Assembly (NCBI GenBank): GCA_030630165.1
Contig: DAOVNN010000029.1
Coordinates: 1 to 14,318 of the forward strand
Length of the DNA stretch: 14,318 nt
Reading direction: 5' to 3'
Source: Candidatus Krumholzibacteriota bacterium
GTDB lineage: Bacteria; Krumholzibacteriota; Krumholzibacteriia; Krumholzibacteriales; Krumholzibacteriaceae
A program made the position numbers and the translations under genes. The notes beneath the pieces were generated by a model. The model saw nothing but the letters and a program-made list of their open reading frames with translations. It had not been told where the DNA came from and made no database searches. Of this stretch, positions 1-6,159 are shown piece after piece (the stretch's first letter is position 1; every line of letters begins with the position of its first letter).

Positions 1-10
1 ACGGGAATGA
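1..10 (+). other. Possible 3' end of an upstream gene (stop overlapping hypE start)
   Basis: The first bases can be read as CGG GAA TGA in the frame starting at base 2. The TGA (8-10) would overlap the hypE ATG (7-9) as ATGA, the usual arrangement of translationally coupled genes. In many genomes the gene before hypE is hypD, but only two codons are visible here, so neither the identity nor the existence of the gene can be shown from this window. Confidence 0.3.
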
Positions 11-1020
11 GCAGGCTCGATGACGACAAGATACTGCTTGCACACGGCGGCGGCGGGATAATGATGAAGGAGCTTGTCTCCTTCCTCGTAGACGTGGTCG
101 GCGGGCAGGAGGGTGCGCTGCAGGACAGCGCCGTATTCGACGTGCCGGCAGGGCGGATCGCGTTTACCACCGACTCGTTCGTCGTCCATCCGCTCTTCTT
201 TCCCGGCGGTGATATCGGCCACCTCGCAGTCTGCGGGACGGTCAACGACCTTGCTGTCTGCGGCGCCGTGCCGAAATTCATCTCGCTCGCTATGATCATC
301 GAGGAAGGCTTTCCTGTAGAAGACCTCGAGAGGATCGCCTCGTCGGTAAGGAAAGCCGCGCAGGAGGCGGGAGTCACGGTGGTCACAGGAGACACCAAGG
401 TCGTCGATCGCGGCAAGGCCCACGGTATCTTCATCAACACAGCTGGAATCGGAGTCGTGCCCAAGGGCGTATTCCTCTCGTCAGATTCGGCTGTGGAGGG
501 GGACAAGGTCATAGTCAGCGGTACGATAGGCGATCATGGCCTGGCCATTCTGAGTATGCGCGAGGGAATCGATTTCGGAAGCGATCTGAAGAGCGATGCG
601 GCGCCTCTTTCGAGGCTGACCGTGCCGCTGCTCGAGAAATTTGCCGGTATCAGGGCGATGCGGGACGCGACGAGGGGAGGACTGGCCGCGGTCCTCAACG
701 AGATCGCAGCCGATTCGAATGTCTGCGTTCGCGTAGAGGAAGTACTCATACCTGTTTCCCGGTCGGTACTGAACGGATGCGAGCTGATGGGATACGATCC
801 GCTGAACATAGCGAACGAGGGGAAGCTCGTAGCGGTCGTCGATCCCGCCGAGGCCGACGCGGTGCTCGAGGCGATGCGCGCCTCCGAACTGGGAAAGAAT
901 GCCGCGATAATCGGCGAGGCGATCGCCGGTTCTCAGGGCCGCGTGATCATGAAGACATCATTCGGAGGAGAAAGGGTCGTCGATCTGCCCTACGGGGATC
1001 TGCTGCCCAGGATCTGCTGA
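7..1020 (+). CDS. hypE: Hydrogenase maturation protein HypE (carbamoyl dehydratase)
   Basis: Full-length HypE, 337 aa. In the known pathway HypF places a carbamoyl group on the C-terminal Cys of HypE. HypE then dehydrates it with ATP to a thiocyanate, the source of the CN- ligands of the [NiFe]-hydrogenase iron, which are delivered through HypC/HypD in the cytoplasm. The sequence shows the PurM/AIR-synthase-like N-terminal domain with the glycine-rich LLAHGGGG start (residues 10-17), the TTDSFVVHPLFFPGGDIG block near residue 54, GDTKVVDRG near 128, and DATRGGLAAVLNEIA near 221. The chain ends in the diagnostic PRIC, so the acceptor Cys337 is intact. The ATG is the first in frame and may overlap an upstream stop, so coupling to a preceding hyp gene is likely. 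No other hyp or hydrogenase gene is in the window; partners should lie to the left. Base composition matches its neighbours. Confidence 0.96.
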   Translation: MSRLDDDKILLAHGGGGIMMKELVSFLVDVVGGQEGALQDSAVFDVPAGRIAFTTDSFVVHPLFFPGGDIGHLAVCGTVNDLAVCGAVPKFISLAMIIEEGFPVEDLERIASSVRKAAQEAGVTVVTGDTKVVDRGKAHGIFINTAGIGVVPKGVFLSSDSAVEGDKVIVSGTIGDHGLAILSMREGIDFGSDLKSDAAPLSRLTVPLLEKFAGIRAMRDATRGGLAAVLNEIAADSNVCVRVEEVLIPVSRSVLNGCELMGYDPLNIANEGKLVAVVDPAEADAVLEAMRASELGKNAAIIGEAIAGSQGRVIMKTSFGGERVVDLPYGDLLPRIC

Positions 1021-1073
1021 ATCTTTCCGCCGTTGTTGCCGAATGTCGGCAAAAGGTATATCTTGTCAGTACA

Positions 1074-1955
1074 ATGATCGATTATCACATGCATGGCAAT
1101 TTCTGCGGTCACGCCGAAGGCGAGCTGGAGGAGTATGTCCTTGAGGCCCTCGGGAAGGGATTCCTGGAGATCGGTTTCTCCGCCCATCTCCCGAAGGTCG
1201 TCGACCCCGACCCCTATCACGCCATGCTGGAGAACCGGCTTCCGGACTACGTCGCGCTTATCGAGCATCTCCAGATGAAATATCGCGGCAATATCAGTAT
1301 CAAGCTGGGGATAGAGGCGGACTATTTTCCGGGCCTGGAGGAGAAGACGAGGGAACTGCTGGCGAAATACCCGTTCGACTATGTCCTCGGGTCGCTTCAT
1401 TTCCTCGGCGACTGGCATTTCAGCAGCAAAGCGGGCAGGCACAGGTACGACTCGGAGGATCCGGCGGAAGTATTTCCGAGATATTTCGAGATCCTCGCCG
1501 ATATGATCCGCAGCGGGCTCTTCGACGTACTTGCCCATGCTGACGCGCTTCGCAAGGAGACATTCGAGCCCGGACCGGGTTCGCAGAAGGATTATGTGAG
1601 ACTCGCCGGTCTTCTGGCCGCGCACGGGATGGCGATCGAGGTAAACACGGCCGGCCTTCGCAGGGGTGCCGGCTCGATATACCCCGACAGGCTTCTCCTC
1701 GAGGCCTGCGGAGCGGAAGGTGTCCCGGTTACCCTCGGTTCTGACGCCCATACGCCGGCCGACGTCGGACGCGATTTCAGGTATGCCTTCAGGCTCCTGG
1801 AGGAGTCTGGGATCGCCGACATGGCCATATTCGAGGGCCGGAAGATGGAACGCAGGCCCCTGACCGATATCAGGGACAGCCAGGCCAGCAGCAGGCTCTA
1901 CGAGCTCCTCTCGGGCGAGGGCGGACCCGGAAAAGGCGGCCCGGCAGGGGGCTGA
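1074..1955 (+). CDS. PHP-domain histidinol-phosphatase family protein
   Basis: 293 aa, metal-dependent PHP phosphoesterase of the HisK/HisJ histidinol-phosphatase type, which in characterised members dephosphorylates L-histidinol phosphate in histidine synthesis. Visible metal-ligand motifs are MIDYHMHGNFCGHAEG at the N-terminus (H5, H7 and the CGHA His), GFSAHLP near residue 34, LGSLHFLGDWHF near residue 104, LAHADALRK near residue 155, and VTLGSDAHTPADVG near residue 219. Together these cover the PHP ligand set. The start at 1074 was chosen because homologous PHP proteins begin right before the HxH motif; the open frame continues upstream to 777 but only as a shadow of hypE. No strong Shine-Dalgarno is visible; AAAAGG lies about 17 nt upstream. 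It follows hypE by 53 nt, so co-transcription is plausible. The last ~15 residues are a Gly/Pro-rich tail with no role I can assign. No his genes are nearby, so the substrate is unproven. Confidence 0.87.
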   Translation: MIDYHMHGNFCGHAEGELEEYVLEALGKGFLEIGFSAHLPKVVDPDPYHAMLENRLPDYVALIEHLQMKYRGNISIKLGIEADYFPGLEEKTRELLAKYPFDYVLGSLHFLGDWHFSSKAGRHRYDSEDPAEVFPRYFEILADMIRSGLFDVLAHADALRKETFEPGPGSQKDYVRLAGLLAAHGMAIEVNTAGLRRGAGSIYPDRLLLEACGAEGVPVTLGSDAHTPADVGRDFRYAFRLLEESGIADMAIFEGRKMERRPLTDIRDSQASSRLYELLSGEGGPGKGGPAGG

Positions 1956-1961
1956 AGAATC

Positions 1962-1990
1962 TTGACACTCCCCGCGGCAGAGGGTATGTT
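1962..1990 (+). promoter_or_regulatory. Sigma70-type promoter of guaB
   Basis: A perfect -35 TTGACA (1962-1967) is followed after exactly 17 bp by TATGTT (1985-1990), a 4/6 match to the -10 box. It starts 6 bp after the stop of the PHP gene. Transcription would begin near 1997, giving guaB a leader of about 90 nt. This suggests guaB starts a new transcription unit. Confidence 0.65.
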
Positions 1991-2005
1991 CCTGTCAATA
2001 CAGGA
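1990..2005. promoter_or_regulatory. Inverted repeat at the guaB transcription start (possible operator)
   Basis: TCCTGT and ACAGGA arms are separated by CAAT. The repeat abuts the -10 box and would cover the predicted start site, a position where a bound repressor blocks initiation. The arms are only 6 bp, so chance occurrence cannot be excluded. I do not recognise it as a known operator. Confidence 0.3.
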
Positions 2006-2052
2006 CCTTCATATATGAATATATAGACGGACAGGCGGACACCTGGTTCGAG

Positions 2053-2089
2053 AGGAGGAAGAGGGAGCGGCAGCGCTCCTTCGGTGTAA
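2053..2089 (+). promoter_or_regulatory. Split ribosome binding site of guaB bridged by a 9-bp hairpin
   Basis: A strong AGGAGG (2053-2058) lies 31 nt before the TTG start at 2090, too far to work in linear RNA. Between them, GAGGGAGCG (2061-2069) pairs with CGCTCCTTC (2074-2082) around a GCAG loop, giving nine pairs with one G-U. If folded, the helix removes 22 nt and leaves an effective spacing of 9 nt (2059-2060 plus 2083-2089). A comparable arrangement is known for phage T4 gene 25. An in-frame TAA at 2087-2089 just before the TTG rules out a start further upstream. Confidence 0.55.
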
Positions 2090-3556
2090 TTGAAGGAAAT
2101 CAAGGTTGTAAAGGAAGGCCTCACGTTCGACGATGTTCTCCTCATCCCGACCAGGTCGCACATCCATCCACAGAAAGCAAATCTCAAAACACGTCTTACA
2201 AAGAAGATCTCTCTGAATATCCCGATTGTTTCGGCGGCGATGGATACGGTGACAGAGGCTGAACTTGCCATAGCCCTGGCGCGTGAGGGCGGTATAGGCA
2301 TCGTTCACAAGAACTTCTCGATCGAGGAACAGGCCGAGCAGGTGGACCGCGTAAAAAGGAGCGAGAGCGGGCTTATTTCCAACCCCGTTACCTTCTCTCC
2401 CGATCAGCTGGTAAGCGAGGCCATGCAGGTCATGAGGTCGTACAGGATATCCGGACTTCCAATAACGAAAAAGAACGGCGTTCTCGTAGGGATCCTCACG
2501 AACAGGGACCTGAGATTCATCGACCGCTATGACCAGAAGGTCAGCGACGTGATGACGAAGAATCCGATAACGGCCTCCCTGGGCATAAACATGGAGAAGG
2601 CAAAGCGGATCCTCCACGAGAACAGGATAGAGAAACTCCCCGTTGTCGATAGCAGCGGAAAGCTCAAGGGCCTGATCACGGTCAAGGACATTCAGAAGAA
2701 GCTCGACTATCCCAACGCCTGCAAGGATACAGACGGCAGGCTCTGCGTAGGGGCCGCGGTGGGAGTGATGGGCGAGGCGATGAGGCGTGTAAAGGCGCTT
2801 GTCGAGGCCGGAGTGGATGTTATCGTGGTCGATACGGCTCACGGGCATTCGGTTGCGGTCCTGGAGATGGTCGGGAAGATCCGCAAGAAGTACCGCGGAC
2901 TCCAGCTGATCGCGGGCAACGTAGCCACGGCTGCAGGGACGAGGGACCTGATAAAGGCCGGCGCGAGCGCTGTGAAGATCGGGATAGGCCCCGGCGCTAT
3001 ATGTACGACAAGGGTCATCGCCGGTATAGGTGTGCCTCAGATAACCGCGATCATGGATTGTGCGGAGGTGGCATCCAAGGCGGGCGTTCCGATAATCGCC
3101 GACGGCGGGATCAAGTTCTCCGGCGACATCACCAAGGCGATAGCGGCGGGAGCCGACTGCGTGATGGTAGGAAGCCTTTTTGCCGGCACGGAGGAGAGTC
3201 CAGGCGAGATAATCTACCATCAGGGCAAGAGCTTCAAGATATACCGCGGCATGGGTTCGATCGGCGCGATGAAAAGCGGAAGCGGAGACAGGTATTTCCA
3301 GGCAGGCATCACCGAGGAACGCAAGTTTGTGGCCGAAGGAATCGAAGGTCGCGTCTCCTACAAGGGAAGCCTCGCGAGCAATGTATACCAGCTCATGGGA
3401 GGCCTCAGATCGGGGATGGGTTACTGCGGTGTCGGTACGATCGACCAGCTAAAGAAGAAGGCCCGGTTCATCAGGATCACCCCTGCGGGCCTCAGAGAGA
3501 GCCATCCGCACGACGTGACCATCACGAAGGAAGCCCCTAACTACAAGACTACCTGA
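2090..3556 (+). CDS. guaB: Inosine-5'-monophosphate dehydrogenase
   Basis: 488 aa, the same length as the E. coli enzyme. It oxidises IMP to XMP with NAD+, the committed step of guanine nucleotide synthesis. The N-terminal catalytic block is LTFDDVLLIP (11-20) and SAAMDTVTEAELAIA. A CBS-domain pair occupies about residues 95-205. The nucleophile loop is GPGAICTTRVIAG with Cys305, followed by the phosphate-binding ADGGIKFSGDI near 337 and the mobile flap with Arg401-Tyr402 and EGIEGRVSYKG. Catalytic numbering coincides with E. coli, which supports the TTG start at 2090. A TAA immediately upstream in the same frame makes this the first possible start, and MKEIKVVKEGLTFDD aligns with IMPDH N-termini. 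The gene has its own promoter (1962-1990) and a leader with a hairpin-bridged ribosome binding site. It is followed after 27 nt by the QueG-like gene. Confidence 0.97.
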   Translation: MKEIKVVKEGLTFDDVLLIPTRSHIHPQKANLKTRLTKKISLNIPIVSAAMDTVTEAELAIALAREGGIGIVHKNFSIEEQAEQVDRVKRSESGLISNPVTFSPDQLVSEAMQVMRSYRISGLPITKKNGVLVGILTNRDLRFIDRYDQKVSDVMTKNPITASLGINMEKAKRILHENRIEKLPVVDSSGKLKGLITVKDIQKKLDYPNACKDTDGRLCVGAAVGVMGEAMRRVKALVEAGVDVIVVDTAHGHSVAVLEMVGKIRKKYRGLQLIAGNVATAAGTRDLIKAGASAVKIGIGPGAICTTRVIAGIGVPQITAIMDCAEVASKAGVPIIADGGIKFSGDITKAIAAGADCVMVGSLFAGTEESPGEIIYHQGKSFKIYRGMGSIGAMKSGSGDRYFQAGITEERKFVAEGIEGRVSYKGSLASNVYQLMGGLRSGMGYCGVGTIDQLKKKARFIRITPAGLRESHPHDVTITKEAPNYKTT

Positions 3557-3562
3557 TACAGG

Positions 3563-3574
3563 CGGTATATACCG
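3563..3574. promoter_or_regulatory. 12-bp perfect palindrome between guaB and the QueG-like gene
   Basis: CGGTATATACCG is fully self-complementary and its last base adjoins the GGGGG (3574-3578) that would serve as ribosome binding site for the TTG at 3584. It could be an operator-type site or could locally occlude translation. About three to four perfect 12-bp palindromes are expected by chance in 14 kb, so this is a weak call. Confidence 0.2.
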
Positions 3575-3583
3575 GGGGCATCA

Positions 3584-4285
3584 TTGAGCGAGCCACTTCA
3601 GACAGATATCAACCTTGAAATACTCGAGACGGCCGCGAGGCAGAGAGGGATCGATCTGTTCGGCACCGCGCTGATCGATGAGGAGCAGAGGCTCCGTTTC
3701 CACGAATCGATAGCGGATATCGCGAAATCGCTTCCCTATGCGGTCTCGATGGGGATCCGGCTCTCCCGGCCGGTACTCGAGACCGTTCTGACCGCTCCGA
3801 CCTGGACCTACAATCACCATTACAGGCAGGTTAACATCGCCCTCGACCAGGCGGCGCTCTTCATCGCCGGGGAGATCCAGCGGGAAGGATTCACGGCCCT
3901 GTCGATACCGGCATCACAGCTGCTCGACTGGGATAAGCTCAGAGCCCACCTGTCGCACCGTGAAATAGCCGTACTGGCCGGCCTGGGCTGGATCGGGCGC
4001 AACAACCTGCTTATCACCCCGGAATTCGGCTCTCAGGTCAGGCTTGTCACGGTCCTTACCGATATGGAACTTCCGGCTCAGAGTGGTAATAATGCAGGTG
4101 GGGATTGCGGAACATGCCATGCATGCGTTAAGATGTGTCCGGTCGGGGCGATCGATGACGATCCTGAGAATTTCGACCTCGACAGCTGCACCGCGCAGTT
4201 GAGGCGCTTCTCGAAATCAGAGAAGATCAACACGATGATATGCGGCCTGTGCATCAAGGTCTGCCGCGGACAGAAAGGCGGATAA
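3584..4285 (+). CDS. Short QueG-like double [4Fe-4S] cluster protein
   Basis: 233 aa, related to epoxyqueuosine reductase QueG and its uncharacterised short relatives. The N-terminal part carries the cobalamin-reductase-like region; RAHLSHREIAVLAGLGWIGRNNLL (about 125-148) is the family signature, followed by GSQVRLVTVLTDMELP. A ferredoxin-like region follows with CGTCHACVKMCPVGAI (C-x2-C-x2-C-x3-CP) and a second set CTAQ...CGLCIKVC, enough for two [4Fe-4S] clusters. It ends right after the second cluster, so it lacks the C-terminal HEAT-like region that full-length QueG uses for tRNA. It may therefore not act on tRNA queuosine; electron transfer or reduction of another substrate is possible. 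The TTG start is preceded by GGGGG with 5 nt spacing, and the upstream in-frame stop is the guaB TGA itself. The stop overlaps the next start (TAATG), so it is coupled to the alpha/beta hydrolase. Confidence 0.82.
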   Translation: MSEPLQTDINLEILETAARQRGIDLFGTALIDEEQRLRFHESIADIAKSLPYAVSMGIRLSRPVLETVLTAPTWTYNHHYRQVNIALDQAALFIAGEIQREGFTALSIPASQLLDWDKLRAHLSHREIAVLAGLGWIGRNNLLITPEFGSQVRLVTVLTDMELPAQSGNNAGGDCGTCHACVKMCPVGAIDDDPENFDLDSCTAQLRRFSKSEKINTMICGLCIKVCRGQKGG

Positions 4286-5190
4286 TGGCCAAGACGCTCG
4301 AGAGGATAAACCAGTCGGTATGGGAACTGAGGGAGAAGGTTCGCCTCAATCCTGAGAGCTTTGACTACAGGAAGGACCTGCTCAACTTCTGGACCGACAG
4401 CAAGATATTCGTCGAGAGACGCCGCGGAGTGCCCGAGCCGCAGAGAAGCTTCCTGATGCTGCAGAAGAAAGAGGCAGCAGGCTGCCTGCTGATCCATGGC
4501 GCGGGAGGTTCTCCCGAAGAGATGAGGCCGATGGCTGAAAATCTTTTCAGGCAGGGATTCACCGTGCTGGGGATCAGGCTCCCCCTCGATCCGAATTACT
4601 CCGATGCCGGATTCTCCGAGTTCACCAGGGCGGTATTCGGCAGGGGCAGAGGGAAGGGGCGTAACAGCCGCGGGACGAACGGAGGTGGATCCTGGAGCGC
4701 CTGCATTGCGCAGTCGGAAGTCGCTCTGGATACGCTGCTTGCCTACTCACCCGGTTCCTTCGTGGGGGGATTCAGTTTCGGCGGGACGATCGCGCTGAAT
4801 CTCATGCAGAAGTTCCCCGTCAAGGGAACGATCCTGCTTTCGCCGGGGCTCTTTCCCATAGGTGGAACGCGTTTCGCGATGTTCTGGGCGGCGAGGCGGT
4901 TCCTGCCGGGGCTTACGAGGAAGGCGATGCCTGTCCGCAGCATGATGCTCGACCTGGTCGAGAGGACCCGTTCCAACCTCGGTTCAGGACCGATCGACAA
5001 CCCGATGCTCGTTATCCAGGCCGCCGACGATCCGGTCATATCGGCAAGGGGATACCAGTTCCTGCAGAAGAGGGCTTCGAGCCCGAAGTCGAAGTTCGTC
5101 CTTCTGGGGAAGGGCGGACACGTCATCATAAAGGGCGAGGATTCCGGGAAAGTCTTCGGATATTGCAGTGATTTTATAAAGGGTGTCTAG
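4285..5190 (+). CDS. Alpha/beta-hydrolase fold protein (esterase/lipase-like)
   Basis: 301 aa serine hydrolase with a visible triad. The oxyanion-hole motif is HGAGGSPEEM (71-80), the nucleophile elbow is GGFSFGG with Ser164, the acid is Asp248 or Asp249 in QAADDPVIS, and the base is His279 in GKGGHVI. The organisation resembles carboxylesterase/monoacylglycerol-lipase-like hydrolases, but the substrate is not evident. Residues 1-60 are a charged, helical N-terminal extension before the core, and residues 119-137 are a Gly/Arg/Ser-rich insertion in place of part of the lid, likely flexible. No signal peptide is seen, so it is probably cytoplasmic. The ATG overlaps the stop of the QueG-like gene by one base (TAATG), with GAAAGGCGG just upstream, indicating translational coupling. 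Its TAG stop overlaps the stop of the convergent gene on the other strand. Confidence 0.85.
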   Translation: MAKTLERINQSVWELREKVRLNPESFDYRKDLLNFWTDSKIFVERRRGVPEPQRSFLMLQKKEAAGCLLIHGAGGSPEEMRPMAENLFRQGFTVLGIRLPLDPNYSDAGFSEFTRAVFGRGRGKGRNSRGTNGGGSWSACIAQSEVALDTLLAYSPGSFVGGFSFGGTIALNLMQKFPVKGTILLSPGLFPIGGTRFAMFWAARRFLPGLTRKAMPVRSMMLDLVERTRSNLGSGPIDNPMLVIQAADDPVISARGYQFLQKRASSPKSKFVLLGKGGHVIIKGEDSGKVFGYCSDFIKGV

Positions 5191-5966
5191 CGGATATCCG
5201 CGGTAAACGGATCGAACAAGAACGACGGATCGGCCTTCTTCAACTCGTCAGATACGACCTCCAGTTTTTTCCTGTCCTCGAGTCCTCCCGATCTGCTGTA
5301 TGCCGACCAGGCATCGAGGAACCGGTCGTAAAGAGCCGTGGTTTCCTTCTTCCTCTCCTCAGCCAGCACACTGTGCTCGAGGTGGAACATCTCTCCGTCG
5401 CTTATATGCGGGATCATGTTGAGGCAGGATGACCTCATCGCCGAGAGGACCCCGACATACCTTTCGAACCCGTTCGAGAGTTTTCCCATCACATCGCCGA
5501 TCGCGGTCGGACGCCTGAACGTCTCCGCCGCACAAGCCCATGCCAGCCTGTAGTATGCCTTGCCCCTGCCGATCCACGCCTCTCTGGTCATGGCCATGTA
5601 AGCTGCCGCTCCCGGTCTGCGGCCGCCGGGATTGTCGAAGACACCGAGTCTGAGGAGAAGATCGTCCGCGTTGACCCTGTACAGGGTGAACCTTCCGCGC
5701 GGATCGTTCACGCCGCTCGCGGCCTCGAAAAGAGGGATGTCGTAAGTGAAGATCTCTGAAGCCGGTGCGCCGTCAGATCCCCCGAAGACATGGGAGGTGA
5801 GAAGTCCGGCGAGGTAGACGTTGACGTCCTCATCGAAGTACTCCCTGTTCGACGGGAAGCCGCTCTCTTTCCTGCAGTCCAGCAGGTTGTCCATCATGTA
5901 GTAATAGGCTGGTGACGGACGGGTTCCACCCTTTCCGACCGGTCTCCAGGCTGTTGATGATTCCAT
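5187..5966 (-). CDS. Hypothetical protein of unknown function
   Basis: 259 aa; I do not recognise a family. It has no signal peptide or membrane segment and no cysteine-cluster motif. The N-terminal region is rich in Tyr/Asp (AYYYMMDNLLD, near 20-30; YFDEDVNVYLAGLL, near 43-56). The middle has MTREAWIGRGKAYYRLAW, and the C-terminal third is predominantly helical and charged (LAEERKKETTALYDRFLDAW). It is a real gene by several signs. It is long, its composition fits the neighbours, and a clear Shine-Dalgarno GGAGAG (5972-5977) sits 5 nt before the ATG. A sigma54-type promoter (6020-6035) lies about 55 bp upstream. Its TAG stop overlaps the stop of the convergent hydrolase gene in a CTAG. A sigma54 promoter of the same form precedes the signalling cluster at 7209, so co-regulation with that cluster is possible. 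Confidence 0.82.
   Translation of the reverse strand: MESSTAWRPVGKGGTRPSPAYYYMMDNLLDCRKESGFPSNREYFDEDVNVYLAGLLTSHVFGGSDGAPASEIFTYDIPLFEAASGVNDPRGRFTLYRVNADDLLLRLGVFDNPGGRRPGAAAYMAMTREAWIGRGKAYYRLAWACAAETFRRPTAIGDVMGKLSNGFERYVGVLSAMRSSCLNMIPHISDGEMFHLEHSVLAEERKKETTALYDRFLDAWSAYSRSGGLEDRKKLEVVSDELKKADPSFLFDPFTADIR
5190..5201. repeat. 12-bp palindrome at the convergent gene junction
   Basis: GCGGATATCCGC is a perfect palindrome in the last codons of the minus-strand gene, one base from its stop. It could form a 4-bp GC stem with an ATAT loop in either transcript, but no T-run follows on the plus strand and only CCCTTTAT on the minus strand, so it is a poor terminator. No other terminator is visible between these convergent genes. 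Confidence 0.2.
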
Positions 5967-6019
5967 GATGTCTCTCCGTTGCAGTCTTATCGTTCCGAAT
6001 CGGTGCCGGCCGGCGAAAT

Positions 6020-6035
6020 TGCAAGGTCTATGCCA
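6020..6035 (-). promoter_or_regulatory. Sigma54-type promoter of the minus-strand hypothetical gene
   Basis: Read on the minus strand the site is TGGCATAGACCTTGCA. It matches the -24/-12 consensus TGGCAC-N5-TTGCA except for the C-to-T at the sixth position, and has the strict GG-N10-GC spacing (GG at 6034-6033, GC at 6022-6021). Transcription would start near 6010, giving a leader of about 43 nt to the ATG at 5966. The activator binding site is not identified. Confidence 0.62.
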
Positions 6036-6072
6036 TGGAAAAATCAGATAAATCTCAAACGAGGAAAATATC

Positions 6073-6102
6073 TTTATATTCTGGGGGATATTCTGATATA
6101 CT
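6073..6102 (+). promoter_or_regulatory. Extended -10 promoter of the nitrilase-family gene
   Basis: TTTATA (6073-6078, 4/6 match to the -35) lies 18 bp before TATACT (6097-6102, 5/6 match to the -10), preceded by TG at 6094-6095 in the extended -10 position. Two direct copies of ATATTCTG (6076-6083 and 6088-6095), separated by GGGG, sit in the spacer and could be a regulator site or chance. Predicted start is near 6109, 51 nt before the ATG. Confidence 0.5.
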
Positions 6103-6159
6103 GCCCCGAAAGTGTGATTTCGGCTCGTTTCGTCGAATCCATTCCTCTAGGGGGAGTAA

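Noticed and set aside
1036..1056. Hairpin GCCGA-ATG-TCGGC after hypE as a terminator
   Set aside because: A 5-bp stem with no following T-run; the sequence continues AAAAGG toward the PHP gene.
777..1073. 99-residue N-terminal extension of the PHP protein
   Set aside because: It lies inside hypE in another frame, is Arg/Gly-rich and unlike PHP N-termini. The HxH motif begins right after the ATG at 1074.
1990..2089. Purine or guanidine riboswitch in the guaB leader
   Set aside because: The leader after the predicted start is only about 90 nt and shows two small hairpins, not the three-way junction or conserved loop bases of those classes.
2009..3220. 403-aa open frame on the minus strand opposite guaB
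   Set aside because: guaB is unambiguous on the plus strand, matching the known enzyme residue for residue at its active site. The reverse frame has no recognisable domain and is a product of GC-rich codon bias.
2008..5201. Three perfect 12-bp palindromes (2008, 3563, 5190) as a shared regulatory motif
   Set aside because: About 14318/4096, or 3.5, such palindromes are expected by chance, and the three sequences differ apart from AT-rich cores. Each was kept only as a weak local candidate.
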